From the NCBI RefSeq assembly GCF_005502745.1, contig NZ_SCNL01000003.1, positions 62,001 through 126,000 of the forward strand: DNA of 64,000 nucleotides. The letters are read 5' to 3'. Position 1 is the stretch's first letter. Each line of letters starts with the position of its first letter. This DNA comes from Sphingomonas sp. 3P27F8 (lineage in GTDB: Bacteria > Pseudomonadota > Alphaproteobacteria > Sphingomonadales > Sphingomonadaceae). A program made the translations under genes and the position numbers. Below are positions 56,450-64,000 of this stretch, in pieces. The notes beneath the pieces are model-generated. The model had not been told where the DNA came from. It ran no database searches and saw only the letters and a program-made list of their open reading frames with translations.

Positions 56450-57010
56450 TCAACGGGTCGCGCGACCGGCGTCCGGCACATAGGCGTCGATCAGCGCGCC
56501 GACATAATCCGGGTTGCGCGCGGTCAATTCGGGGGAGGGGCGGCCCGGCGCATAGATGAAGCCGTTGACGGTATAGATCGTACCACCAAGCCCTTGGGAA
56601 TCGCGATACCAGACCTTCACTTCGCTCCAGTCATTGTCGGGCGAGACATCATAGAGCGTCACGTCCTGCTCTGCATGACCGCGCGCACCATCGACGCGGG
56701 ACCAATTGGCATGCGTGAGCATCAGCACGCGCCGCTCGACGATTCTGCTGACCACCGCAACGTGTCCCAGCGGCAACCGGCCCTGCCGGGCGAAGGCGAT
56801 GACTGAGCCGACTTTAGGCTGGTGCCCGCGAGGATAACGGCCCTCCGCCTGATCCCACCACGTCCAGGCGTCGCCGAAGATCTGAATGCCTGATACGGCC
56901 CGCGCGAACGGCACGCACTGCCCGATATAATCGAGCAATGCTGCTTGCGCAGGCACCGACTGCGCCACCGCTGCAAAGGCCAGCAGGCCAAGGGAATATC
57001 GCTTCAACAC
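56450..57010 (-). CDS. Secreted CHAP-domain peptidoglycan hydrolase
   Basis: A 186-residue precursor with a signal peptide (MLKRYSLGLLAFAAVAQSVP, cleavage near AQA-AL) and a CHAP amidase/endopeptidase domain. The catalytic Cys32 lies in QCVPFAR and His83 in LGHVAVV; the HANW motif follows. It should cut peptidoglycan cross-links or stem peptides in the periplasm, perhaps during cell division. A TTAA-N7-TTAG sequence 51 bases upstream (57061-57075) resembles a CtrA site. Single gene on the minus strand. Confidence 0.88.
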   Translation of the reverse strand: MLKRYSLGLLAFAAVAQSVPAQAALLDYIGQCVPFARAVSGIQIFGDAWTWWDQAEGRYPRGHQPKVGSVIAFARQGRLPLGHVAVVSRIVERRVLMLTHANWSRVDGARGHAEQDVTLYDVSPDNDWSEVKVWYRDSQGLGGTIYTVNGFIYAPGRPSPELTARNPDYVGALIDAYVPDAGRATR

Positions 57011-57060
57011 CGCATCGCACTCTCAGTTCACACTGATGGCGGAATGGTTACCTTTTTCAG

Positions 57061-57075
57061 TTAACAAATAGTTAG
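57061..57075. promoter_or_regulatory. Candidate CtrA box upstream of the CHAP gene
   Basis: TTAA-CAAATAG-TTAG (57061-57075) matches the CtrA consensus TTAA-N7-TTAA at seven of eight fixed positions. It lies 51-65 bases before the CHAP gene start, in the position of a -35 region. Given the divL homologue in this window, cell-cycle control of this hydrolase is plausible, but it remains inference. Confidence 0.4.
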
Positions 57076-57128
57076 CGAAGAAGCGGGTCGTCGTGAGATA
57101 GACTCGCTTCGGCGTGTTAGGACCGTTT

Positions 57129-57983
57129 TCAGGGGCGATTGGCCTGCCGCTTCGCCATAAATGCCAGCCGTTCGAACAGCATTACATCCTGCTCGTTCTT
57201 CAACAGGGCGCCGTGGAGCGGTGGGATCGCCTTGGTCGGATCCCGGTTCTGCAGCACGTCGAGCGGCATATCCTCGTGCAGCAGCAGCTTCAGCCAATCG
57301 AGCAGTTCGCTGGTCGAAGGCTTCTTTTTCAGGCCCGGCACCTCGCGCACCTCGTAGAATATGTCCATCGCCTTCGAAACGAGGATCTTCTGGATGCCAG
57401 GGAAGTGAACGTCGACGATCGCCTGCATCGTGTCCCGGTCGGGGAACTTGATGTAGTGGAAGAAGCAGCGGCGCAAAAACGCATCCGGCAACTCCTTTTC
57501 GTTGTTCGACGTGATGACGACGATCGGACGCTCGGCCGCGCGTACCGTCTCCTTCGTCTCGTAAACGTGGAATTCCATCCGATCGAGTTCCTGAAGCAGA
57601 TCGTTCGGAAATTCGATATCGGCCTTGTCGATTTCGTCGATCAGCAGCACAGGCAATTCGGGCGACGTAAATGCCTCCCACAATTTGCCCCTGCGAATGT
57701 AATTCCCGATATCGTGGACGCGCTCGTCGCCGAGCTGTCCGTCACGGAGGCGGGCAACGGCATCATATTCGTACAGACCCTGCTGCGCCTTGGTGGTGGA
57801 CTTCACGTTCCACTCGATCAGCGGCGCGCCGGTTGCCTTGGCGATCTCATAGGCGAGTACGGTCTTGCCGGTGCCGGGCTCGCCTTTCACCAGCAACGGG
57901 CGACGGAGCATCACCGCTGCATTGACGGCGACTTTCAGATCATCGGTCGCGACATAGCTTTGCGTGCCCTCGAAACGCTTCAT
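57129..57983 (-). CDS. MoxR-like AAA+ ATPase
   Basis: A 284-residue AAA+ ATPase: Walker A GEPGTGKT (residues 34-41), Walker B VLLIDEIDKA, sensor 1 VVITSNNEKEL and the arginine finger region in LRRCFFHYIKFP. MoxR ATPases act as chaperones for protein complexes, often with a VWA-domain partner; no partner gene is in the window. The ATG at 57983 starts MKRFEGTQSYVA. It lies 68 bases downstream of the RNA methyltransferase operon on the same strand. Confidence 0.92.
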   Translation of the reverse strand: MKRFEGTQSYVATDDLKVAVNAAVMLRRPLLVKGEPGTGKTVLAYEIAKATGAPLIEWNVKSTTKAQQGLYEYDAVARLRDGQLGDERVHDIGNYIRRGKLWEAFTSPELPVLLIDEIDKADIEFPNDLLQELDRMEFHVYETKETVRAAERPIVVITSNNEKELPDAFLRRCFFHYIKFPDRDTMQAIVDVHFPGIQKILVSKAMDIFYEVREVPGLKKKPSTSELLDWLKLLLHEDMPLDVLQNRDPTKAIPPLHGALLKNEQDVMLFERLAFMAKRQANRP

Positions 57984-58051
57984 GCCCTCATCCCGTTCAA
58001 TTCAAAAACTCGGTACGGCGATAGCGGCAATAAACTGTCCCGCGCAAGACG

Positions 58052-58852
58052 CTATCCGCGCTGTGCGGCCAGTACCTGGTACGCCATCACGGCAGTCGCC
58101 ACCGCTGCATTCAGGCTGTCCGCCTTGCCGAGCATCGGCAGCTTCACCAGCAGGTCGCACGCCGCCTCATAATCTTCGGGTAGCCCTTGCGCCTCGTTGC
58201 CGGTCAGCAGGAAAGTCGGGTCGGGGTAGGCTGGCGTGCGATAATCATGCTCGGTCTGAAGGCTCAGGCCCACGAGCGTGCCAGGTCCACCGCGCAGCCA
58301 GGCGAGGAACGCCTCCCACTCGCACCTTACGACAGGCACCGTGAAAAGTGCGCCCATGCTGGCCCGTACGGCCTCGACCGAGAAGTGATCTACACAATCG
58401 CCGATCAGAATCAGGCCGCCCGCGCCGACGGCGTCGCCAGTGCGCAGGATCGTCCCGAGATTGCCGGGGTCGCGCAGTCGCTCGGCGACTAGCCAGATGC
58501 CGGATGCGGAGCGATCCAGTGTATCGAGGGACGCGGAGAATTCGTCGAACACGCCGACGACTGCCTGCGGATTATCCTTTCCGGAAAGCTTGGAGAGGAT
58601 ATCGGCTGTCGTCTCGATCGCCTCGCCGTGACGCGATTCGACGGCGGCGATCAGACGCTCGACCAGAGGATGCCCGGCGCTGGCGGCGGTGAAGAACAGA
58701 TAGCGCGGCAGGCGGCCGGTCTCCTGCGCCTCGGTTAGGATGCGCAGGCCTTCAGCAAGGAACCGTCGCGATTCGCGGCGATGGCGCTTGTCGCGCAGAT
58801 CGCGCACCTGCTTGACGAGCGGGTTGGAAAAAGCGGTAATCTGGCGGGGCAT
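58052..58852 (-). CDS. TrmH/SpoU-family RNA methyltransferase
   Basis: A 266-residue SAM-dependent ribose 2'-O-methyltransferase of the SPOUT superfamily. The N-terminal substrate-binding domain (residues about 1-95, with NPLVKQVRDLRDKRHRRES, FLAEGLRIL) precedes the trefoil-knot catalytic domain: AERLRDPGNLGTILRTGDAVG (motif 1), LLTGNEAQGLP (motif 2) and LPMLGKADSLNAAVATAVMAY (motif 3). RNA target unknown. The ATG at 58852 overlaps the HPr stop (TGATG), so it is co-translated with the PTS genes. Confidence 0.92.
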   Translation of the reverse strand: MPRQITAFSNPLVKQVRDLRDKRHRRESRRFLAEGLRILTEAQETGRLPRYLFFTAASAGHPLVERLIAAVESRHGEAIETTADILSKLSGKDNPQAVVGVFDEFSASLDTLDRSASGIWLVAERLRDPGNLGTILRTGDAVGAGGLILIGDCVDHFSVEAVRASMGALFTVPVVRCEWEAFLAWLRGGPGTLVGLSLQTEHDYRTPAYPDPTFLLTGNEAQGLPEDYEAACDLLVKLPMLGKADSLNAAVATAVMAYQVLAAQRG

Positions 58853-59121
58853 CAATCCTCGCCGAACTTTCCCTCGACGAGCCCGCACATGGCGGCGACG
58901 ACATGCTCGGCCTCATCGCCGGTCGCCGAGATGGTGATCGTGTCGCCCATCGCCGCTCCCAGCATCATCAGGCCCATGATCGAGGTGCCCGTCACGCTCG
59001 AACCGCCCCTCGCGACGTTAACGGGGATCGGCTGTTCCGCGGCGAGCGTCACGAATTTGGCGCTGGCGCGTGCATGAAGACCGCGCCGGTTGCTGATCCG
59101 CACCTCACGCGACACCGTCAC
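58852..59121 (-). CDS. ptsH: HPr, phosphocarrier protein of the nitrogen-type PTS
   Basis: An 89-residue phosphocarrier. His16, in GLHARASAKF, is the site phosphorylated by enzyme I; Ser47 in GTSIMGLMML is the site for HPr kinase. Both are present, consistent with the hprK gene upstream. It passes phosphate to the adjacent EIIA. ATG overlaps the EIIA stop by four bases. Confidence 0.96.
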   Translation of the reverse strand: MTVSREVRISNRRGLHARASAKFVTLAAEQPIPVNVARGGSSVTGTSIMGLMMLGAAMGDTITISATGDEAEHVVAAMCGLVEGKFGED

Positions 59122-59546
59122 GCAGCGGCCTCGCCCAGCACCTCGGACGCGACCGAGATATATTTGCGCCCGGCCTCCCGCGCGGCGGCGACCGCCGCCA
59201 CGACCGTCATCGACTTACGGGCCGATTCGAGACGGATCAGCATGGGGAGATTGATCCCGGCGATCACCTCGACGCGGCCACGCTCCATCAGCGAGATGGC
59301 GAGGTTTGAGGGGGTGCCGCCAAACAGGTCTGTCAGCACGATGACCCCGCGTCCAGCGTCCACGGCGGTGATCGCCGCCCGGATGTCGGCGCGACGGGCC
59401 TCCATGTCATCGTCCGGGCCGATCGCGACGGTCTGCACCTGCTTCTGAGGCCCGACGACATGCTCCATCGCCGTGACAAATTCGTCGGCGAGACGCCCGT
59501 GCGTGACAAGAACCAGGCCGATCAATTGCTTGTTGAGGTCGTTCAT
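59118..59546 (-). CDS. PTS EIIA component, mannose/sorbose type
   Basis: A 142-residue EIIA-Man family protein. The phosphorylated His16 lies in VTHGRLADEF; the DLFGGTPSNLAIS motif is diagnostic of the mannose family. No EIIB or membrane EIIC gene is nearby, so this is a regulatory PTS, as is common in alphaproteobacteria, and not a sugar transporter. ATG overlaps the rapZ stop by four bases. Confidence 0.94.
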   Translation of the reverse strand: MNDLNKQLIGLVLVTHGRLADEFVTAMEHVVGPQKQVQTVAIGPDDDMEARRADIRAAITAVDAGRGVIVLTDLFGGTPSNLAISLMERGRVEVIAGINLPMLIRLESARKSMTVVAAVAAAREAGRKYISVASEVLGEAAA

Positions 59547-60457
59547 TTCCCTGCCGGGTTTCCTTCAAGCGAATCCTGCGGCGCCGCCGCCAGATCGCGA
59601 TGTGTAACCGTGGGCGAAAATCCCGCAGTAAGCAACCGCTCTGCCACCCGATCGGCGACGTGCACTGAGCGATGTCTCCCTCCGGTACAGCCAAAGGCGA
59701 CGGTGACGTAAGATTTTCCCTCCGCGATATAACGCGGGATGAGAAGGAGGAGCAAATCCTCGATCTTGCGCACCGCGTCGGCATAGGCCGGATCGGCGGC
59801 GATATAAGCCGCGACCTCCGGATCGCGCCCGGTGCCGGGGCGCAGATCCGGCTCCCAGTGCGGATTGCGCAGGAAGCGCATGTCGAAAACCAGATCGGCA
59901 TCGGTCGGCAGGCCGCGCGCAAAGCCGAACGACATGATCGAAACGATCGTGTCCCCGACACCAGATCGCGAAAAGGCCGCGCGCACCTGTTGCGCGAGAG
60001 CATGGGCATTGAAATGCGTCGTGTCGCTCAGCCGGTTGGACCATTGTCGCAGCGGAGCGAGCAATTGCCGCTCCCGCTCGATCCCGTCTCGCGCGGGGCG
60101 ATCAAGCGCAAGCGGATGCCGCCGGCGCGTCTCATCATAGCGCCGCGCCAGCTCGTCAGATTCGCAGTCCAGGAACAGCGTGCCGATCTCATAGCCGCCC
60201 TTGGCGCGGAGACGTTCGACCTGAGCCACGACCTGCGCGGCGTCGAAATCCCGGGTGCGAGCGCCGATTCCGAGCGCGAGCGGGCGATGCATATCCTCCG
60301 TGCCCGCTGGCGGGAGCGCGTTCAGCAGCCGATCCAGCAGCGACAGCGGCAGATTGTCGACGACTTCCCAGCCAAGATCCTCGAGCGTCTTGAGCACCGT
60401 CGATTTGCCTGCGCCGGACATGCCGGTGACCAGCAATATTTCCGGGGGAGGGGTCAC
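59543..60457 (-). CDS. rapZ: RNase adapter / nucleotide-binding protein RapZ
   Basis: A 304-residue member of the RapZ (YvcJ) family. Walker A GMSGAGKS (residues 12-19) and DNLPLSLLD in the N-terminal half; SFGFARGLPTDADLVFDMRFLRNP and FGCTGGRHRSV in the C-terminal half. In E. coli it senses glucosamine-6-phosphate and delivers sRNA GlmZ to RNase E; in this group the role is less known. The GTG start at 60457 overlaps the hprK stop (GTGA). Confidence 0.94.
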   Translation of the reverse strand: MTPPPEILLVTGMSGAGKSTVLKTLEDLGWEVVDNLPLSLLDRLLNALPPAGTEDMHRPLALGIGARTRDFDAAQVVAQVERLRAKGGYEIGTLFLDCESDELARRYDETRRRHPLALDRPARDGIERERQLLAPLRQWSNRLSDTTHFNAHALAQQVRAAFSRSGVGDTIVSIMSFGFARGLPTDADLVFDMRFLRNPHWEPDLRPGTGRDPEVAAYIAADPAYADAVRKIEDLLLLLIPRYIAEGKSYVTVAFGCTGGRHRSVHVADRVAERLLTAGFSPTVTHRDLAAAPQDSLEGNPAGK

Positions 60458-60882
60458 GATGGAATCCGGCGCATCACAAGCTCGATCTTGATCGGGGCAG
60501 ACGCCTCGAAGGCGCTCAACGCGATAGCCGGAATGGCGCATCCGGCAAAGGTACAAGTGGCGGGTTCGGGCATCCGCTCCACACGGGCATCGAGGCAGAC
60601 GACAAGCGCCACCGGCACCTCGTCCAGATGCGGCATATCGACGATGCCGATGCCGCGCACCTCCATCTGGCCGGCGATCGGCCGGGGCGCGGCTGCGAAG
60701 AGGATGCCGTCGCCGAGCGTCAATTCGGTATAATCGTCCGATACGAGCCGCGCGCCGCGGTCAATCAGCCGAAGCGCCAGATCTGATTTGCCGGACCCGG
60801 ATGATCCGACGAGCATTACCGCCCGTCCGCCGATCGCGACCGTCGTGGCGTGCACCGCCTCCGTCGCTGACACTTCAACCAC
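60454..60882 (-). CDS. hprK: Short HPr kinase/phosphorylase
   Basis: Phosphorylates and dephosphorylates HPr on serine. At 142 residues it has only the catalytic domain, the usual form in alphaproteobacteria (about half the Firmicutes length). Walker A GSSGSGKS (residues 26-33), LVSDDYTEL and the VRGIGIVDMP region of the family signature are present. It overlaps chvG by eight bases and rapZ by four. Confidence 0.93.
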   Translation of the reverse strand: MVEVSATEAVHATTVAIGGRAVMLVGSSGSGKSDLALRLIDRGARLVSDDYTELTLGDGILFAAAPRPIAGQMEVRGIGIVDMPHLDEVPVALVVCLDARVERMPEPATCTFAGCAIPAIALSAFEASAPIKIELVMRRIPS

Positions 60883-62440
60883 CGTCCGCGAGCGGCAACC
60901 GCACCACGAATCGGGCGCCTGTCAGCCTGTCCTCACGGCTCTGCACCTCGATCGTGCCCTGGTGCGCCTCCACGATAGTGCGCGCGATCGCGAGCCCGAG
61001 CCCCGAATGCTGCCCGAACGCTTCGCTGTGCGGGCGAATCGACTGGAAGCGGCGGAATACCGCCTCGCGGGCATCCTCCGGCACGCCCGGGCCCTCATCC
61101 TCCACGCCTATTTCAAGTGCACCGTCGGCCGCGCGGGCGGCGATCGCGATCAGGCCGCCATCAGGGGAGAAGGAGAGAGCGTTGTCGATCAGGTTTTCGA
61201 ACACTCGCTCCAGTCGCGCGCCCTCACCGGATACCATCATGGGAATATGTTGCGAGCGGTCCAGCCGGATGCGGATCTCCCGCTCGATGCCGCGTTCCCG
61301 GCGCTGCGCGATCATCCCCTCAACCATCGCGCCTACATCGACGGGCTCGAATTTCGCCCGGCTCAGCTGCGCGTCCAGGCGCGACGCTTCCGAGATATCG
61401 GTGATAAGCCGGTCGAGACGATGGACATCCTCGCGAACGATGGAAAGCAGACGCTGTTGAAGCTCGAGATCCCTGACGTGCCCGAGCCCCTCGACCGCCG
61501 ATCGAAGCGAAGCAAGCGGGTTCTTCATCTCGTGCGTCACGTCCGCCGCGAACGCCTCGGTCGCGTCGATCCGGGCGCGCAGGGCCAGGCTCATGTCGGA
61601 TAAAGCGCGGGCCAGCATGCCGATCTCGTCCTTGCGGTCCGGCAGCCTCGGCACCACTACCTCCCGGGCACGCCCAAGCCGAACCCGCACCGCGGCGCGC
61701 GCGAGCCGGCGGAGCGGGCGCACGATCGTTCGCGCGAGAAATAGCGACAGCAGGATCGACACGACCGTCACCGTCAGCAACACCAGGCTGAGCCTGTAGC
61801 GCTCGACGCGCACCGTCTGGGTGATGTCGCGCGCGTTGACCGCCGTCATGACCGCGGCGCCGTCAAGGAGCGGGGCGGCAGCGGTGATCACCGGCGTTCG
61901 ATCTGGCGCCCGCCATACCGTCGCGGCGGCATGACCCGACTGAGCGGTGCGCACATCGGGCCAGCTTCGTCCATCGTCATGCTCGCGATAGAGGGGCGGG
62001 CGGATCGCGCCCACCACCGTGTCGATACCGGCATCCAGAAAGCGTGCGATCCGCTGCCCGCGATCATCCTTGTCGGGATCGAGAAGCTGGAAGTTCCGCT
62101 TGCCGAGCGCGCGACTGTCCACGGTCAGCGCGCCGTTCGGAGCGAACAGCCGAATGCGCGTACCCGTATCCTGCGCAAGCTGGACGATCAGCGGATTGCG
62201 CAGCGTCGGGGTGACGGTCTGAAGGGCCTCCGCGATCAGGCGCGCTTCGCGCATCGCCTGCTCGGTACGGTTGTCGAGAATACGCGCGCGATACGAATCG
62301 AGATAAAAGAATCCGCCTGCGAGCAGCAAAAGTGCGAAGATGTTTACCGCCAGGATGCGTCTGGTTAGCGATACGCGACCCGACCAGCGGAGCGCGAGGT
62401 CGCTGCCTTCACTCTTCGGAGAAACGGTATCCGGCGCCAT
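60875..62440 (-). CDS. chvG: Sensor histidine kinase ChvG
   Basis: A 521-residue kinase with two transmembrane helices (residues about 28-50 and 255-280) flanking a periplasmic sensor with a double-Cache-like region, HAMP, a HisKA box ([14 protein letters not shown]) and HATPase ([28 protein letters not shown]). ChvG senses acid or envelope stress in relatives. ATG 62440 is preferred over 62470, though both overlap chvI. Co-translated with hprK. Confidence 0.93.
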   Translation of the reverse strand: MAPDTVSPKSEGSDLALRWSGRVSLTRRILAVNIFALLLLAGGFFYLDSYRARILDNRTEQAMREARLIAEALQTVTPTLRNPLIVQLAQDTGTRIRLFAPNGALTVDSRALGKRNFQLLDPDKDDRGQRIARFLDAGIDTVVGAIRPPLYREHDDGRSWPDVRTAQSGHAAATVWRAPDRTPVITAAAPLLDGAAVMTAVNARDITQTVRVERYRLSLVLLTVTVVSILLSLFLARTIVRPLRRLARAAVRVRLGRAREVVVPRLPDRKDEIGMLARALSDMSLALRARIDATEAFAADVTHEMKNPLASLRSAVEGLGHVRDLELQQRLLSIVREDVHRLDRLITDISEASRLDAQLSRAKFEPVDVGAMVEGMIAQRRERGIEREIRIRLDRSQHIPMMVSGEGARLERVFENLIDNALSFSPDGGLIAIAARAADGALEIGVEDEGPGVPEDAREAVFRRFQSIRPHSEAFGQHSGLGLAIARTIVEAHQGTIEVQSREDRLTGARFVVRLPLADGG

Positions 62441-63113
62441 AGAGTGTCTCGATAGCGTCAAATTCGCCATCTACCTCGCGAAACTTTCGCCGAACCCGCT
62501 TGATGTGTGAGTCGATCGTGCGATCATCGACATAGATGTCGTCCTGATAGGCCGCATCCATCAGCTGGTTGCGGGTGCGCACGATGCCCGGCCGCTGGGC
62601 AAGCGTTTCCAGGATCAGAAATTCGGTAACGGTGAGGGTGACCGGCGTGCCGCCCCAGGTAACGCGGTGGCGAGCCGGGTCCATCACCAGCCGCCCCCGT
62701 TCGAGCGGACCCTGGGTTTCGGTTTCGGCGCCATCCGGGGCCTGGGTCAGTTCCGTCCGTCGCAGGATAGCGCGGACGCGCGCAATCAGCAGGCGCTGGC
62801 TGAACGGCTTGGCGATATAATCGTCGGCCCCCATCGCAAGGCCTAGCGCCTCGTCCAGTTCGTCGTCTTTGCTGGTGAGGAAGATCACCGGGATCTGGCT
62901 CTTCTCGCGTAGCCGCCGCAACAGCTCAAGCCCGTCCATGCGCGGCATCTTGATGTCAAAGATGGCAAGATCCGGCGCGTTCTCGATCAGCGCCTTCAGC
63001 GCAGTCTCTCCATCGGAATAGACGCGGGTGAGGAATCCCTCGGTCTGGAGCGCGATCGAAACCGAAGTCAGGATGTTCCGGTCGTCGTCCACGAGCGCGA
63101 TCGTTGCGGTCAT
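62409..63113 (-). CDS. chvI: Response regulator ChvI
   Basis: A 234-residue OmpR-type regulator. The receiver has the acidic cluster DDD at residues 9-11, phosphoacceptor Asp53 in AIFDIKMP, and Lys in YIAKPF. The winged-helix domain begins near residue 140 ([14 protein letters not shown]) and ends TLYGAGYRF. Regulates envelope and carbon genes in relatives. The ATG at 63113 (MTATIALVD) is chosen; an upstream codon at 63149 is in frame. First gene of the operon, divergent from pckA. Confidence 0.94.
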   Translation of the reverse strand: MTATIALVDDDRNILTSVSIALQTEGFLTRVYSDGETALKALIENAPDLAIFDIKMPRMDGLELLRRLREKSQIPVIFLTSKDDELDEALGLAMGADDYIAKPFSQRLLIARVRAILRRTELTQAPDGAETETQGPLERGRLVMDPARHRVTWGGTPVTLTVTEFLILETLAQRPGIVRTRNQLMDAAYQDDIYVDDRTIDSHIKRVRRKFREVDGEFDAIETLYGAGYRFSEE

Positions 63114-63244
63114 GGAATCGCGCCTAGTGCAAAGATGGGACGGGCTCAATGCCCGCGTCGTTTGACGGGCGGCGGCGCTGATTATATGCGCTCGGCATTT
63201 ACCGGCCCGGATACGGTGCCGGCTGTAGTCTGTTTTTAGGGGAT

Positions 63245-64000
63245 ATGCCTGTGAGCGATCGTATTCCGGCGGCCGGCCTGGAGGCCCAGGGCATCGAGAC
63301 CCGCGCTAATCTGCACTGGAATCTCGGCACGGCGCGCCTTGTCGAAAGCGCGGTCGCGCGTGGCGAGGGGAAGCTTGCGGCGGATGGCCCGCTGGTGGTC
63401 GAAACCGGGCCGCATACCGGACGGTCGGCGCAGGACAAATTCATCGTGAAGGATGCCGAAACCGCCGATACGGTGTGGTGGGGCAAGACCAACAAGGCGA
63501 TGACGCCAGAGCATTTTGCCGCGCTCAAGGCTGATTTCTTCGCAGCGCTTCGCGATAAGGATGATCTGTTCGTTCAGGATCTTTACGGCGGATCGCAGCC
63601 GTCGCATCGTGTTCGCGTGCGCGTCATCAACGAGCTGGCGTGGCATAACCTGTTCATCCGCACGATGCTGGTTCGCCCGGAAGTATCCGCGCTCAAGGGC
63701 TTCGACGCGGATTACACGATCATCGATCTGCCCAGCTTTCGCGCGGACCCGATGCGCCACGGCACCCGCTCGGAAACAGTGATCGCTGTCAATTTTTCCG
63801 AGAAGCTGATCCTGATCGGCGGGACCCGCTATGGCGGCGAAATGAAGAAATCGGTGTTCGGCCTGCTCAACTATCTGTTGCCGGTCGATGGCGTCATGCC
63901 GATGCACTGTTCGGCGAACATGGGCGCGGACGGTTCGACGGCGGTGTTCTTCGGGCTATCCGGCACGGGCAAGACGACCCTTTCGGCCGATGCGAGCCGC
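63245..64000 (+). CDS. pckA: Phosphoenolpyruvate carboxykinase (ATP), 3' end outside window
   Basis: Makes PEP from oxaloacetate and ATP, the entry to gluconeogenesis. 252 codons are visible of about 530. The N-terminal domain ([28 protein letters not shown]), the oxaloacetate-site Arg (GRSAQDKF), [19 protein letters not shown] [13 protein letters not shown], and the P-loop [14 protein letters not shown] at the right edge are present. The ATG at 63245 has AGGGG upstream. Divergent from chvI, the arrangement found in rhizobia, where ChvI/ChvG control pckA. Confidence 0.95.
   Translation, partial: MPVSDRIPAAGLEAQGIETRANLHWNLGTARLVESAVARGEGKLAADGPLVVETGPHTGRSAQDKFIVKDAETADTVWWGKTNKAMTPEHFAALKADFFAALRDKDDLFVQDLYGGSQPSHRVRVRVINELAWHNLFIRTMLVRPEVSALKGFDADYTIIDLPSFRADPMRHGTRSETVIAVNFSEKLILIGGTRYGGEMKKSVFGLLNYLLPVDGVMPMHCSANMGADGSTAVFFGLSGTGKTTLSADASR

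Overview
The window reads as chromosomal DNA of an alphaproteobacterium, most likely a Sphingomonas-type member of the Sphingomonadales. This is inferred from the high G+C content, the chvI-chvG-hprK-rapZ-EIIA-HPr operon next to pckA, the divL-tsaE-amgK-murU-addB-addA-trxA run after ahcY, the short HPr kinase, and a CC0125/CC1285-type lipoprotein. Nearly all of it is dense, conserved core genome. No rRNA or tRNA gene, insertion sequence, prophage or CRISPR array was seen.

Region by region: 1-6.6 kb holds a serine hydrolase (cut by the left edge) that overlaps trmD, then rplS with a clear terminator, a secreted dipeptidyl peptidase IV, asd and a GFA-type protein. 6.6-9.7 kb is a marR-emrA-emrB efflux operon with a palindromic operator, divergent from an alpha/beta hydrolase. 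10.6-19.4 kb (minus strand) carries a Lys/Ala/Pro-rich membrane-anchored protein, AMP nucleosidase, a GH18-deacetylase-glycosyltransferase fusion of 1105 residues, a GT-C-like membrane protein with a one-domain asparaginase, and an M20 peptidase. 19.44-19.89 kb is the only gene-free stretch over 300 bases; it contains a structured element with two tiny ORFs that have exceptionally strong ribosome-binding sites.

19.9-27.6 kb holds a lipoprotein, a PRC-barrel protein, uvrB, an arylamine N-acetyltransferase, a phosphotransferase/TetR pair, a BioF2-type acetyltransferase and a DUF2721 membrane protein. 27.7-33.9 kb is the histidine-degradation cluster hutI-hutH-hutG-hutU with divergent hutC and a palindromic operator between them; hutF is not in the window. 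34-36.5 kb is a PDZ protein plus two-component system. 36.5-39.3 kb holds a peroxiredoxin, a YqgE protein and ahcY with a 16-bp palindrome upstream.

39.3-50.5 kb runs divL (phosphoacceptor His replaced by Tyr), tsaE, amgK, murU (MurNAc recycling), addB and addA (double-strand break repair) and trxA, mostly overlapping. 50.5-57 kb holds a GST, argJ, secA, a lipoprotein and a CHAP-domain secreted hydrolase. 57.1-63.1 kb (minus) holds a MoxR ATPase and the chvI-chvG-hprK-rapZ-EIIA-HPr-RNA methyltransferase operon, linking envelope sensing with the nitrogen-type phosphotransferase system. pckA starts at 63.2 kb and runs off the right edge.

Most of the window is ordinary. The best candidates for something undescribed are the dual-sORF element at 19.5-19.8 kb, the three-domain polysaccharide enzyme, and the one-domain asparaginase operon. 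Family assignments come from motifs read by eye, with no database search.
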